Below, piece after piece: positions 1-9,310 of a stretch of 64,000 nucleotides of DNA. The notes under the pieces were generated by a model. That model was not told the origin of the DNA. It saw only the letters and a list, made by a program, of their open reading frames with translations, and did no database searches. The position numbers and the translations under genes are program-made. This stretch comes from Sphingobacterium siyangense. GTDB lineage: Bacteria > Bacteroidota > Bacteroidia > Sphingobacteriales > Sphingobacteriaceae. Position 1 is the stretch's first letter. Each line of letters opens with the position of its first letter. The stretch is taken from NCBI RefSeq assembly GCF_007830445.1, contig NZ_VLKR01000029.1, positions 1-64,000 of the forward strand, written 5' to 3'.

Positions 1-12
1 TTTAAAATACAT

Positions 13-85
<73 letters not shown>

Positions 86-92
86 CTAAAAG

Positions 93-125
93 AAAAAAGC
101 CGAGGTGAATATCTTGGCTTTTTTT
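93..125 (+). terminator. Intrinsic terminator of the initiator tRNA
   Basis: AAGCCGAG (97-104) pairs with CTTGGCTT (113-120) with one G-T wobble, followed by a T run. An A run on the left side extends the stem. It lies directly after the tRNA. Confidence 0.9.
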
Positions 126-335
126 GTGTCCTAATTTACGCTATAATACCGCCTGTTTTTCAGGATCATCTTTTTTCCTACTCTTGTAAATTTCTTTTTA
201 TCGATTGTCGTGAGGTTGTTGAAAAACGGTCTTTTGCTGTTATTTAATCGTTCTAATTTTTTGATATTGGATTACGCTGTAAAATGTGTGTTTATGCAAT
301 CGTTTGTTTAATTGGCGCAATCGATTTCGTTGTTG

Positions 336-411
336 CTAAATTTTGATATACTATCATCTTGCTTTAGATTTAGCATTCATGTACCTAAATTTTGATTAGT
401 ACGCTAATCAA
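336..411. promoter_or_regulatory. Direct repeat and palindrome upstream of the first susC
   Basis: The 300-base gap between the tRNA terminator and susC holds a 12-bp direct repeat CTAAATTTTGAT at 336-347 and 385-396. It also holds a perfect 8-bp inverted repeat, TTGATTAG (392-399) and CTAATCAA (404-411), with a TACG spacer. The palindrome ends 24 bases before the start codon, where an operator or a 5'-UTR stem-loop could act. No convincing complete promoter pair was seen. Its function is inference. Confidence 0.4.
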
Positions 412-435
412 TTTTTAAACTAACTATTAAATATT

Positions 436-3400
436 ATGATTTCAAAGATTCTCGACAATCACAAGTTGAGTCTGTTATCATTAGCTTTACTCATTGCAAG
501 TACACACAACTCGGCTAATGCTAATGGTCTTACGTTTCCAAACAACAATATTTTGTTGAATGACGCGGTTTATCAACAAAAAGTGAATGGAAAAGTGCAG
601 TCTACAGACGGCCCATTGGCTGGAGCAACCATTAGTGTTAAGGGGAGCGCTAAATCGACATCTGCGGGAGTAGATGGACGGTTTACCATAGATGCTAAAA
701 ATGGTGATGTACTGGTCGTTACAAGTGTTGGTTATAAAACACAGGAAGTGACGGTGACAGGACCGGTTGTTAACATCAATCTGGAGTCCAATAGTGAAGC
801 ACTTCAGGAAGTTGTTGTCGTTGGGTATGGAACACAACAGAAAAAAGAAAGTTTAACTGGTGCCCTTCAGGCTGTTAAGGGAAACAAATTACGTGATGTC
901 ACTACGCCGTCGGTTGAGAATATGCTGAATGGTAAGGCTGCCGGTGTATATGTTGCACCAGGGGCTGGTAAACCGGGGTCAAATGGTGGTGTTGTGATTC
1001 GTGGTCAGGCAACCCTAAGCGGTACGACGAGTCCGTTGGGGTTATTGATGGTGTTATCGTTGGCTCAAGCCCAGGTGATATCAATCCAGATGACATTGAA
1101 TCATTGACTATCCTAAAAGATGCTGCCTCAACATCTATTTATGGTTCTCAGGGTGCAAATGGTGTTGTTGTCGTTACAACAAAAAATCCTTCGGCTTCCA
1201 AAACAAGCATTAGCTTTTCTACAAAAATGGGTATCAACCAACTTTCCAATGGACACATGGAAATGATGGACGGGGCTGAACTTTATGACTACTTTGCTTC
1301 ATTTTCGAATCCCGCTGATATCAAATTCCCGCGTTGGAATTCGGACTTGCGCAATAGCAACTTTGATTGGTGGAAGCTGGCAACAAAGACCGGATTTGTC
1401 CAAAATCACAATTTATCCATTCAGGGAGGAAATGATAAATTACAGTCTTATTTGTCTTTAGGTTACTACAACGAAGCCGGTGCGGTAAAAGGGTATGATT
1501 ACGATCGTTATAACTTTAGATTACGTACCAACTATAAGCCTTTTGACTGGTTGACCATCAAGCCATCTATTGCCGGTTCGAGACGTGCGGTAGATGATCG
1601 TCAATATGATGTCAATGCCATGTATGGAAACCTGCCTTGGGATAGTCCATACGATGCAAATGGAAATTTGGTGCCACACCGTTATAGTGGCTGGGTCAAT
1701 AATGCAAGCACGAATTACTTGTATGACTTGCAATGGAATCATAGTGCCAATACCAATTATGAATTTATGGGTAACTTAGATTTCGATGTCAAATTAACAG
1801 ATTGGTTGACGTTTTCTTCTGTTAACAATTATCGTTACAATAGTTATTCTGATAATGGTTATCAAGATCCGCGATCAAACAGCGGTGAAAGTGTAATTGG
1901 GCGTGTGACGGATTACCGCATGGAGTTTGCGCGTCGTTATACCAACCAAATCTTGCGTTTCAACAAGACCTGGGATAAACATAGCCTGAATGGATTGGCT
2001 GCATACGAATTTAACGACTACTGGACAAAAACTTTAGATGCTTACGGAACGGGTATTGTCAATGGTTTCGAGGTATTGGATGTTGTTGCAAAGCCAGAAC
2101 GTACGAAAGGCGGAATTTCCGAATGGGCAGTACAGTCATTCTTGTCGAATGCAAACTATGCATACGATAATAAATATCTGGCACAGGTGTCGTTCCGTCG
2201 TGATGGAGCATCCAATTTTGGTACCAATGCAAAATATGGAAACTTCTTTTCCGTTAGTGGTGGCTGGAATATCAATAAGGAAGAGTGGTTCAAGGCTGAT
2301 TGGGTAGATAACTTAAAACTGCGAGCGGCTTATGGATCGGTAGGTAATAGACCGAGCTCATTATATCCACAATATAGCCTTTATTCGGTATCGGCATCAT
2401 CAAGCTATAATGGAATACCAGGGGCATTAATTAGCCAAATCGGTAATAAAGATCTGACTTGGGAAAAAACATACACAACAGGATTTGGTGTGGATGCAGC
2501 CTTATTTAAGAATAGGCTAAGACTTAATGTTGATTATTACGATAAGAAGACTGATAATGTGCTTTATCAAGTGCCGATCAGTGGTCTGACAGGTGTCACT
2601 TCTATCTGGAAAAATATTGGTAAGATGCAAAACCGGGGGATTGAATTGACCATCGGTGGTGATATCGTTCGCAATGACAATGTACATTGGAGTTTGGATG
2701 TTAATTTAAGTCACAATGTGAATAAATTGACCGAGCTATTTGCGACAAAAGATGCCAATGGTAATCTTGTTTCGAAACCAATTATCGCAGGGGACGGATC
2801 AGGGATAGCTGGATCGGCGCAACGTTTGCTTCAACCTGGTTATCCGGTAGATACCTATTATCTAAAAGAATGGGCTGGTGTCAACGTTGATAATGGTTTG
2901 CCAATGTGGTACAGATACGAGACAGATGCCAATGGCAATGAAACAAGGACAACGACGTCGAACTATTCCAATGCAACTTTCCGCAATGCAGGAAAAGGAA
3001 ATGCAGATCTCTTTGGCGGTTTCAGTACAGCCTTAAGTTATAAGCAGTTTGATCTAAATGCCGTGTTCGGGTTCTCTTTGGGCGGTAAGTTGTATAATTA
3101 TTCGCGCCAAGAATTTGACTCGGATGGAACTTATACCGATCGTAATCAGATGAAGTTACAGGATGGTTGGAGCCGCTGGGAAAAACCCGGTGATGTTGCT
3201 ACTCATCCGATAGCAAGATACGATAACCAAGATAAAGGTAATTCACCGTCAACACGCTTCTTGGAAAGTAACAATTTCTTAAAAATGAGATCCTTGACTT
3301 TGGGTTACAACTTCGATCTGAAAAAGTATAACATCAAAAATTTACGTGTATTCTTAGCTGGAGAGAATTTGTTTACGATTACAAACTACTCGGGTGTTGA

Positions 3401-3524
3401 TCCGGAGCTTCCATTGACTGAACCAGATGGTAAAGGCGGGGGTGGTCAAATGATCAGATCTACAGGCGTCTCTGTATATCCAATGGTTCGTAAATACATG
3501 TTCGGCGCAAGTGTGACATTTTAA
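436..3524 (+). pseudogene. SusC-type TonB-dependent transporter, broken by one frameshift
   Basis: This is an outer-membrane SusC/RagA barrel of about 1,030 residues that would import a ligand handed over by the SusD encoded next. A signal peptide (ending near NSANA) leads to a carboxypeptidase-regulatory-like domain, then the plug and barrel. There is no N-terminal STN domain, so no FecR signalling is expected. The frame breaks near 1036-1041. The conserved plug motif PLWVIDG reads PL then G-L-L-M, because TTGTGGGTT has become TTGGGGTT (one T lost). The first frame then stops at 1107, and the correct frame resumes (INPDDIESLTILKDAAS) and runs to 3524. The rest is intact and ends in the usual terminal F. 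Because the sequence is otherwise pristine, the lesion may be recent or a base-calling error beside a G run. Confidence 0.9.
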
Positions 3525-3547
3525 TTTTAACGTTTAGAAAATCAATA

Positions 3548-5269
3548 ATGAAAAAGATATTAATCGGACTTTTGATCGCATCGGCAGTATCCTCCTGCGA
3601 TATCGATCGTCTTCCTTATACTTCGATGGACGAAGAGAATATTGTGAGTAATCCTGATGCCATGGTAACAGGTACTTATGCGCAGTTAAAAGCTTGGTCT
3701 GACCCAATGCACCGTCTTGGTGAATACGCTGGTGATAATATGATGATCCGCGGGTCATCGACAGACGCATTTTACAAATTTATCTCCTATGCGAGAACAC
3801 CTAATAATTACCGTTTGCAGAACTTCTGGGATAGCGGTTATAAAGCTATCGCGCAATCTTCGAACGTCATTAAGATGTTTGCTGAAGGTCAGAGTCCAGA
3901 AATGGACAATAAAATAGGTGAATGTTATTACATCCGTGGAATGATGTATTTTTACCTTTGTCGCGCATTCGGGAAGCCTTACTACCAAAGTCCAGAAACA
4001 AACTTAGGCGTTCCGATTGTCAATGGTACACCTGAAGATGTTTTCAATGATTTGAACTTACCGGACCGTGCGTCTGTAAAAGATACTTACGCGCAAGCGA
4101 TCAGTGATCTGAAAAAAGCAGAAGCTTTAATGACCCTTGATAAGGGGGCCGCATATGCGTCTAAGGGTGCAGCGCAAGCGATGCTTTCCCGTATATATCT
4201 GTATATGAGTGGTACGTATAAAAATCCAAATGCGGAATATGCGCGTCTTTCTGTAGAATATGCGGATAAAGTGATTAACTCAGGTAAATATGTCCTGTTG
4301 GGCCGTGAGCAATTCATGAAATACAATACGTTTAGACCTGAAGATAACAAGGAGACCATCTTTGCGGTGAAACGTGTGGCTTCTGAATTTTCGGGCGATG
4401 ACCATTATTATGGCATTGGAGGTATGTATTCCAATATTGGTGGTATGGGCTGGGGTGAGATGTATTCCAGCGCCAAATACATTGATTTATTGAATGAAAC
4501 TGGTCGCAATGACTGGAGACCTGATCATTATACGATTGTCGACGCACGTGCAGCATTTATTGAACCTACTTATTCAAAAGATGATGCGGGAAAATACACA
4601 ACTGTTTTTCGGTTTATTAAACAAGATGTACCCAAAAATGCAGGCGATCCGGTTACGCTAAGCTATGTACAGGCTCCTGCTACCATAAACGGGAATACCG
4701 TGACTTGTAAAGATGGTGATAATGTCTATACATTAACTGCTGTCAATGCTGCACAACAAACCTATAAAATTGCCTATGCAGATGGTAAAACATATACAGG
4801 TATGATTGATTACTATATTTCCTTGAACCGGGCTTATCCACAATTTTATATTGTGAAATGCTCACGTGAAGGTGAGGAGTCTCAACTGCACTCCCCTGTA
4901 ATCAGCCGCTTGGGTGAAATTTATTTAAACCGCGCAGAGGCTAATGCAAAATTAGGTAATTATGGTGCAGCGCTAAATGATTTAAATACCATCAGAAATC
5001 GATCTATTGTCAATGGTGGATATACTTCAATTGATGCGGCCAGTGCAAGCAAACTGATTGACAAAGAGCGTCAGTTGGAATTGGCTTATCAGGCTGAACG
5101 CAGCTACGATGTGTTCCGTAACGGAGACCCGTTAAACCGTACATATCCGGGGCCACAGAAACAATTTGAAGATATTCTACCAACAGATTTTAGAGTAACT
5201 TATTTTATTCCTCAGGATGCGATAAATTCATATCCGGGCAAATTGACTCAGAATCCAACGTCTAACTAG
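3548..5269 (+). CDS. SusD/RagB-family surface lipoprotein
   Basis: This 573-residue lipoprotein is the ligand-binding lid of the SusC transporter upstream, from which it is separated by 23 bases. The N-terminus is a short type II signal with lipobox SAVSSC, so the mature protein starts at Cys17. TPR-like helices typical of SusD are recognisable (YYIRGMMYFYLCRAFG; LGEIYLNRAEANAKLGNYGAAL), and the C-terminal region ends in the family-like IPQDAINSYPGKLTQNP. The substrate cannot be read from sequence. If the susC frameshift is genuine, this SusD has lost its partner. Confidence 0.93.
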   Translation: MKKILIGLLIASAVSSCDIDRLPYTSMDEENIVSNPDAMVTGTYAQLKAWSDPMHRLGEYAGDNMMIRGSSTDAFYKFISYARTPNNYRLQNFWDSGYKAIAQSSNVIKMFAEGQSPEMDNKIGECYYIRGMMYFYLCRAFGKPYYQSPETNLGVPIVNGTPEDVFNDLNLPDRASVKDTYAQAISDLKKAEALMTLDKGAAYASKGAAQAMLSRIYLYMSGTYKNPNAEYARLSVEYADKVINSGKYVLLGREQFMKYNTFRPEDNKETIFAVKRVASEFSGDDHYYGIGGMYSNIGGMGWGEMYSSAKYIDLLNETGRNDWRPDHYTIVDARAAFIEPTYSKDDAGKYTTVFRFIKQDVPKNAGDPVTLSYVQAPATINGNTVTCKDGDNVYTLTAVNAAQQTYKIAYADGKTYTGMIDYYISLNRAYPQFYIVKCSREGEESQLHSPVISRLGEIYLNRAEANAKLGNYGAALNDLNTIRNRSIVNGGYTSIDAASASKLIDKERQLELAYQAERSYDVFRNGDPLNRTYPGPQKQFEDILPTDFRVTYFIPQDAINSYPGKLTQNPTSN

Positions 5270-5295
5270 GCGAATATTGATAATTTAAACCCTAT

Positions 5296-5327
5296 AAATG
5301 GCTTTACTTCACGGTAAAGCCATTTTT
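5296..5327 (+). terminator. Terminator after the first susD
   Basis: A perfect 12-bp stem, AAATGGCTTTAC (5296-5307) with GTAAAGCCATTT (5314-5325), has a 6-base loop and continues into a T-rich tail. It separates the SusC/D unit from der. Confidence 0.92.
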
Positions 5328-5360
5328 GTTTTTGTGTCGCGATAATCCCTTTCGAATCCG

Positions 5361-5368
5361 TATCTTTG
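5361..5368 (+). promoter_or_regulatory. Bacteroidota -7 box for der
   Basis: TATCTTTG matches the TANNTTTG box used by the primary sigma factor of Bacteroidota. It lies about 70 bases before the der ATG. No TTTG -33 element was found at the usual 19-21 base spacing, so the call rests on the -7 box and on position after a terminator. Confidence 0.5.
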
Positions 5369-5438
5369 TTCCCTTAAGTATATTTTTAGCATAAAAGTGC
5401 CGCCTGCTGTGATAGTGGGTGGATCAAATAAAATAAAT

Positions 5439-6740
5439 ATGGCAAATATTGTTGCAATTGTTGGTCGTCCAAATGTTGGTAAATCTACCTTATTCAATCG
5501 TCTTACAGAAAGTAGAAAAGCGATTGTTGATGACTTTAGCGGGGTGACGCGCGACCGTCATTATGAAACAGCCGAGTGGATCGGAAAGAAATTTACAGTA
5601 ATTGATACAGGTGGTTTTGTACATGGTTCGGATGATGTCTTTGAAGAGGCTATTCGCGATCAGGTTTATATCGCTATTGAAGAAGCTTCAGTCGTTATAT
5701 TCATGGTGGATGTCACAACTGGTATTACCGACTTGGATGACGAAATCGCTGATATTCTGAGAAGAAGCTCCAAACCTGTGTATGTAGTGGCCAATAAAGT
5801 CGATCACGCGAAATTGCATCATGAATCGGCAGAGTTTTATGCCTTTGGTTTAGGAGAGGTCTTCAATATCTCGTCAGCTACAGGATCGGGTACAGGTGAA
5901 CTGTTGGATGCTGTGGTTTCTCATTTCGAAGTGGAGGAGGAAGAAGAAGAATCCTTACCTAAATATACCATCGTAGGCCGCCCGAATGTAGGTAAATCTT
6001 CTTTGACAAATGCTTTGATCGGTAAAGATCGCAACATTGTAACGCCAATGGCAGGGACAACACGTGATTCAATCCGTATACATTACAATCAATATGGACA
6101 TAACTTTTTATTGATCGATACTGCAGGTCTTCGTCGTAAGTCCAAAGTAAATGAAGATATTGAGTTTTATTCGGTGATGCGTACCATCAAAGCCTTGGAA
6201 GATTCTGATGTGACGATTTTAATGTTGGATGCACAGGATGGATTAGAAGCGCAGGATGTTAATATTTTCAACCTGGCAGAGAAGAACCGTAAAGGTATCG
6301 TAATTGTTGTCAATAAGTGGGATTTGATCGAAAAGGACAACAAAACAATGAAGGCTTTTGAAGATCGCATCAAAGAGAAAATAGCACCATTTACAGATGT
6401 GCCTATTATCTTTACTTCCGTAACTGAAAAACAACGTGTTCTTAAGGTGTTGGAAGTTGCCGACAAGGTATATGCCAACAAAACCAAAAAGATCCCTACT
6501 TCCAAATTGAATGAAGTGATGTTGGATATTATCGAGAATTATCCACCGCCATCCTTAAAGGGTAAATATATCAAAATTAAATATGCAACACAGTTGCCAG
6601 GACGGACACCGATGTTTGCATTCTTCTGTAATCTGCCACAATACATCAAAGATCCGTACAAACGTTTTATTGAAAACAAATTGCGTGAGAACTTTGACTT
6701 TACAGGTGTGCCAATTCAAATATATTTCAGACAAAAATAG
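5439..6740 (+). CDS. der: Ribosome-assembly GTPase Der (EngA)
   Basis: Der is a double-GTPase needed for maturation of the 50S ribosomal subunit. At 433 residues it has the usual length. Two P-loops are visible, GRPNVGKST near residue 9 and GRPNVGKSS near residue 180, with DTGG and DTAG G3 motifs, NKVD and NKWD G4 motifs, and the C-terminal KH-like domain (PPPSLKGKYIKIKYATQ). An in-frame GTG lies 42 bases upstream, but ATG 5439 starts directly at the conserved MANIVAIVGRPNVG and is preferred. cysS follows after 21 bases, so the two are probably cotranscribed. Confidence 0.98.
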   Translation: MANIVAIVGRPNVGKSTLFNRLTESRKAIVDDFSGVTRDRHYETAEWIGKKFTVIDTGGFVHGSDDVFEEAIRDQVYIAIEEASVVIFMVDVTTGITDLDDEIADILRRSSKPVYVVANKVDHAKLHHESAEFYAFGLGEVFNISSATGSGTGELLDAVVSHFEVEEEEEESLPKYTIVGRPNVGKSSLTNALIGKDRNIVTPMAGTTRDSIRIHYNQYGHNFLLIDTAGLRRKSKVNEDIEFYSVMRTIKALEDSDVTILMLDAQDGLEAQDVNIFNLAEKNRKGIVIVVNKWDLIEKDNKTMKAFEDRIKEKIAPFTDVPIIFTSVTEKQRVLKVLEVADKVYANKTKKIPTSKLNEVMLDIIENYPPPSLKGKYIKIKYATQLPGRTPMFAFFCNLPQYIKDPYKRFIENKLRENFDFTGVPIQIYFRQK

Positions 6741-6761
6741 ATTTCCAAGCAGCGATTAAAC

Positions 6762-8228
6762 ATGGACCATAATCTCTATTTATACAATACGCTTTCGCGA
6801 ACAAAAGAAAAATTCGAACCTATTCATCCCAATCTTGTTGGTATGTATGTATGTGGGCCCACAGTGTACAGTGATGTGCATTTGGGGAACTGTCGGACGT
6901 TTGTGTCTTTTGATTTGATTTTTAGATACTTGCGTCACCTTGGTTATAAAGTGCGTTATGTGCGCAATATTACCGATGCGGGACACTTGGAAGGCGATCG
7001 TGATGAAGGGGATGATAAATTTGCAAAAAAAGCAAAATTGGAACAATTGGAACCGATGGAAATTGTTCAAAAGTATACGATAGGTTTTCATGACGTATTG
7101 CGTCTTTTCAATACGTTGCCGCCCAGTATTGAGCCTACTGCGACAGGACATATTTCCGAGCAGATTGAAATGATCGAACAGATTATGGAGAATGGCTATG
7201 CCTATGAGCGCAACGGTACAGTCTATTTTGATGTTGAAAAATACGTTGAAACATACGATTATACGATATTGACCAATCGTAAATTGGAGGATATGCTCAA
7301 TAATACCCGTGAATTGAGCGGTCAGGATGAGAAAAAGGGACGTTTGGATTTTGCCTTATGGATCAAAGCAAAACCTGAAACGATTATGCGTTGGCCTGCA
7401 CCTTGGAGTGTTGGCTTCCCAGGTTGGCATATTGAATGTTCGGCCATGAGCAGAAAGTACTTAGGTGATCAGTTTGATATTCATGGCGGTGGAATGGATT
7501 TGGCAGCTACACATCATACCAATGAAATTGCACAATCAGAAGCATGTAACCATACGAGCCCTGCCAAATATTGGATGCACACGAATATGTTGACTGTAAA
7601 TGGTGCGCGTATGTCCAAATCTGCCGGAAATGGATTTTTACCGGGCGAACTATTTACTGGAAATCATCCCTTATTGAATAGAGGTTATTCGCCGATGGCC
7701 GTACGATTCTTTATGTTGCAGGCACATTATAGAAGTACGCTGGATTTCTCCAATGAGGCTTTGGATGCGGCCGACAAGGGGTATAAAAGACTCATGACTG
7801 CGATCAGTCTTTTAGACAAATTGAAGGTGTCGAAAGGTGCTGATTCATTCAATTTAGCTGAAATCCGCCGCAAGTGTTACGCAGCTATGGATGACGATTT
7901 TAATAGTCCTGTACTCATTGCCGAATTGTTTGAAATAGTACGTATCATCAACTCGATTTATGATGGTAAAGCGAAAGTAACAGCTGAGGGATTGGAAGGT
8001 CTTCAAGTATTCATGAAAGAATTTGTTGAGGATATCCTAGGGCTTAGAAACGATCAGACTTCAGCATCCGATGATATCGATGACGTCATGAATCTGGTCA
8101 TTAAACTACGTAATGAAGCCAAAGCAAATAAAGACTTCGTCACCTCTGACCGTATTCGTGATGAGCTTAATTCTATTGGAATTCAATTGAAAGATAGCAA
8201 AGAAGGAACACTTTGGAATAAGATTTGA
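6762..8228 (+). CDS. cysS: Cysteinyl-tRNA synthetase
   Basis: This class I synthetase charges tRNA-Cys with cysteine in the cytoplasm. At 488 residues it has the family length. It shows the zinc-site start MYVCGPTVYSDVHLGN (the HIGH motif appears as HLGN), a second zinc segment with GWHIECSAM, the GGGMDLAATHHTNEIAQ active-site stretch, and RMSKSAGN as the KMSKS loop. The helical C-terminal domain (RNEAKANKDFVTSDRIRDEL) is present. It follows der and is followed by a long hairpin. Confidence 0.98.
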   Translation: MDHNLYLYNTLSRTKEKFEPIHPNLVGMYVCGPTVYSDVHLGNCRTFVSFDLIFRYLRHLGYKVRYVRNITDAGHLEGDRDEGDDKFAKKAKLEQLEPMEIVQKYTIGFHDVLRLFNTLPPSIEPTATGHISEQIEMIEQIMENGYAYERNGTVYFDVEKYVETYDYTILTNRKLEDMLNNTRELSGQDEKKGRLDFALWIKAKPETIMRWPAPWSVGFPGWHIECSAMSRKYLGDQFDIHGGGMDLAATHHTNEIAQSEACNHTSPAKYWMHTNMLTVNGARMSKSAGNGFLPGELFTGNHPLLNRGYSPMAVRFFMLQAHYRSTLDFSNEALDAADKGYKRLMTAISLLDKLKVSKGADSFNLAEIRRKCYAAMDDDFNSPVLIAELFEIVRIINSIYDGKAKVTAEGLEGLQVFMKEFVEDILGLRNDQTSASDDIDDVMNLVIKLRNEAKANKDFVTSDRIRDELNSIGIQLKDSKEGTLWNKI

Positions 8229-8263
8229 TAGATAAGAAATCGAATTTATAAAAGAGGAATAAA

Positions 8264-8318
8264 ATGGAATATTCCTATTGGGAAAACACATTATCGTGGA
8301 AACCAATGGATATTCCAT
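8264..8318 (+). promoter_or_regulatory. Long bulged hairpin between cysS and the next gene
   Basis: ATGGAATAT (8264-8272) pairs perfectly with ATATTCCAT (8310-8318). Inside, CC plus ATTGG pairs with CCAAT plus GG, giving about 16 pairs with two one-base bulges and a short A-rich loop. No T run follows, so it is not a standard terminator. An RNA-processing or attenuation element ahead of the gene at 8349 is possible. Confidence 0.5.
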
Positions 8319-8348
8319 GTAACCTTTAAAAGAAAGATCAATTTGCAT

Positions 8349-9233
8349 ATGAATTTTTGGAATAGGCTATCCGTCGTCGCATTCATGAGTGTTGCTGGTA
8401 CAACACTTTATGCGCAGATACCTGAGAAAGTTGGAAGCCTATTGCAGGCCGATAAGGATGCTGCTGCACTGGCTAAAGCCTCTACACCGCATCAAGCGTT
8501 TCTTTCGATCATTGATAAGGAATCTACGTTTTATGTCCCATCGGCAGTAAATGCTTATAACTATCTTAATAATAGACCAAATATTCCCGATGTCTTAAAT
8601 TGGCAACCTACGTTTGCGTTGATTGCTAAAAGTCAGGAGTTTGGTGTGACTTCGGGGTCTATGGACTTTCAGAAAGTAGGTGCAAGATTGCGTCATGGAG
8701 AATACTTGACTGTCTGGAAACGCAACAAAAAGGGTAAGTGGCTGGTCGATATTCGGGCCGAAGTTGAAAACAACGGGAAGGATGGGGAATTTGATCTTGA
8801 ATATATCGAACCTACCGATTCGTGGTATCTGAAGCATCGCTCTAAAGTGCGATTAAATCAGCGTGAAGATATTGTCCTGGAAACAGACAAATTGATGTCA
8901 ACAGTTCTGAAGGCCGATAACCCAACCGCATATAAGGAGTTTTTAAGCGAGGATGTCCGCTTTTTGTTCCCTTGGACCAGTCCGATGGAAGGAAAGGCCA
9001 CAATGATGGCTTATCTCAAAAAACAGCGGATGACGATAGAAACAGTCCCGGAAGAAGTAAAACGTTCGTATAGTGGCGATTTTGCCTATACAAAAGGAAC
9101 TGCAACGGTACGACAAAAGGATAAGGTGGTGAAGTATAATTATATTCGTATCTGGCAACTGAGCGAATTGGCGAAGGATGATGTGAAGAAAGCGAACTGG
9201 AATATTCTGATCGAGATGATGTTTGAGAAATAG
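8349..9233 (+). CDS. Secreted protein with two NTF2-like (SnoaL/DUF4440-type) domains
   Basis: The 294-residue product has a signal peptide ending near TTLYAQ. After it come two similar cone-fold segments. The first has the pattern FGVTSGSMDFQK...GEYLTVWKRNKKGKWLVDI, and the second FAYTKGTATVRQK...YNYIRIWQLS...ANWNILIEM. Both match the strand pattern of NTF2-like DUF4440 proteins. Catalysis is not apparent; such proteins are often ligand-binding and of unknown role. The upstream in-frame ATG at 8343 (MHM) is an alternative start. It shares a bidirectional terminator with the convergent isomerase gene. Confidence 0.75.
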   Translation: MNFWNRLSVVAFMSVAGTTLYAQIPEKVGSLLQADKDAAALAKASTPHQAFLSIIDKESTFYVPSAVNAYNYLNNRPNIPDVLNWQPTFALIAKSQEFGVTSGSMDFQKVGARLRHGEYLTVWKRNKKGKWLVDIRAEVENNGKDGEFDLEYIEPTDSWYLKHRSKVRLNQREDIVLETDKLMSTVLKADNPTAYKEFLSEDVRFLFPWTSPMEGKATMMAYLKKQRMTIETVPEEVKRSYSGDFAYTKGTATVRQKDKVVKYNYIRIWQLSELAKDDVKKANWNILIEMMFEK

Positions 9234-9250
9234 CATGACGATTGCCAAAT

Positions 9251-9290
9251 AAAAAAAGGGCTTGAATATATACTATTCAAGCCCTTTTTT
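9251..9290. terminator. Bidirectional terminator
   Basis: GGGCTTGAATA (9258-9268) and TATTCAAGCCC (9274-9284) form a perfect 11-bp stem with a 5-base loop. It is flanked by A7 on the left and T6 on the right, so it can end transcription from both convergent genes. Confidence 0.94.
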
Positions 9291-9310
9291 ATAGGATAAG
9301 TGTTGTAGAC

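Noticed and set aside
5397..5438. GTG start for Der 14 codons upstream
   Set aside because: MANIVAIVGRPNVG at 5439 is the conserved start; the upstream residues are unlike Der.
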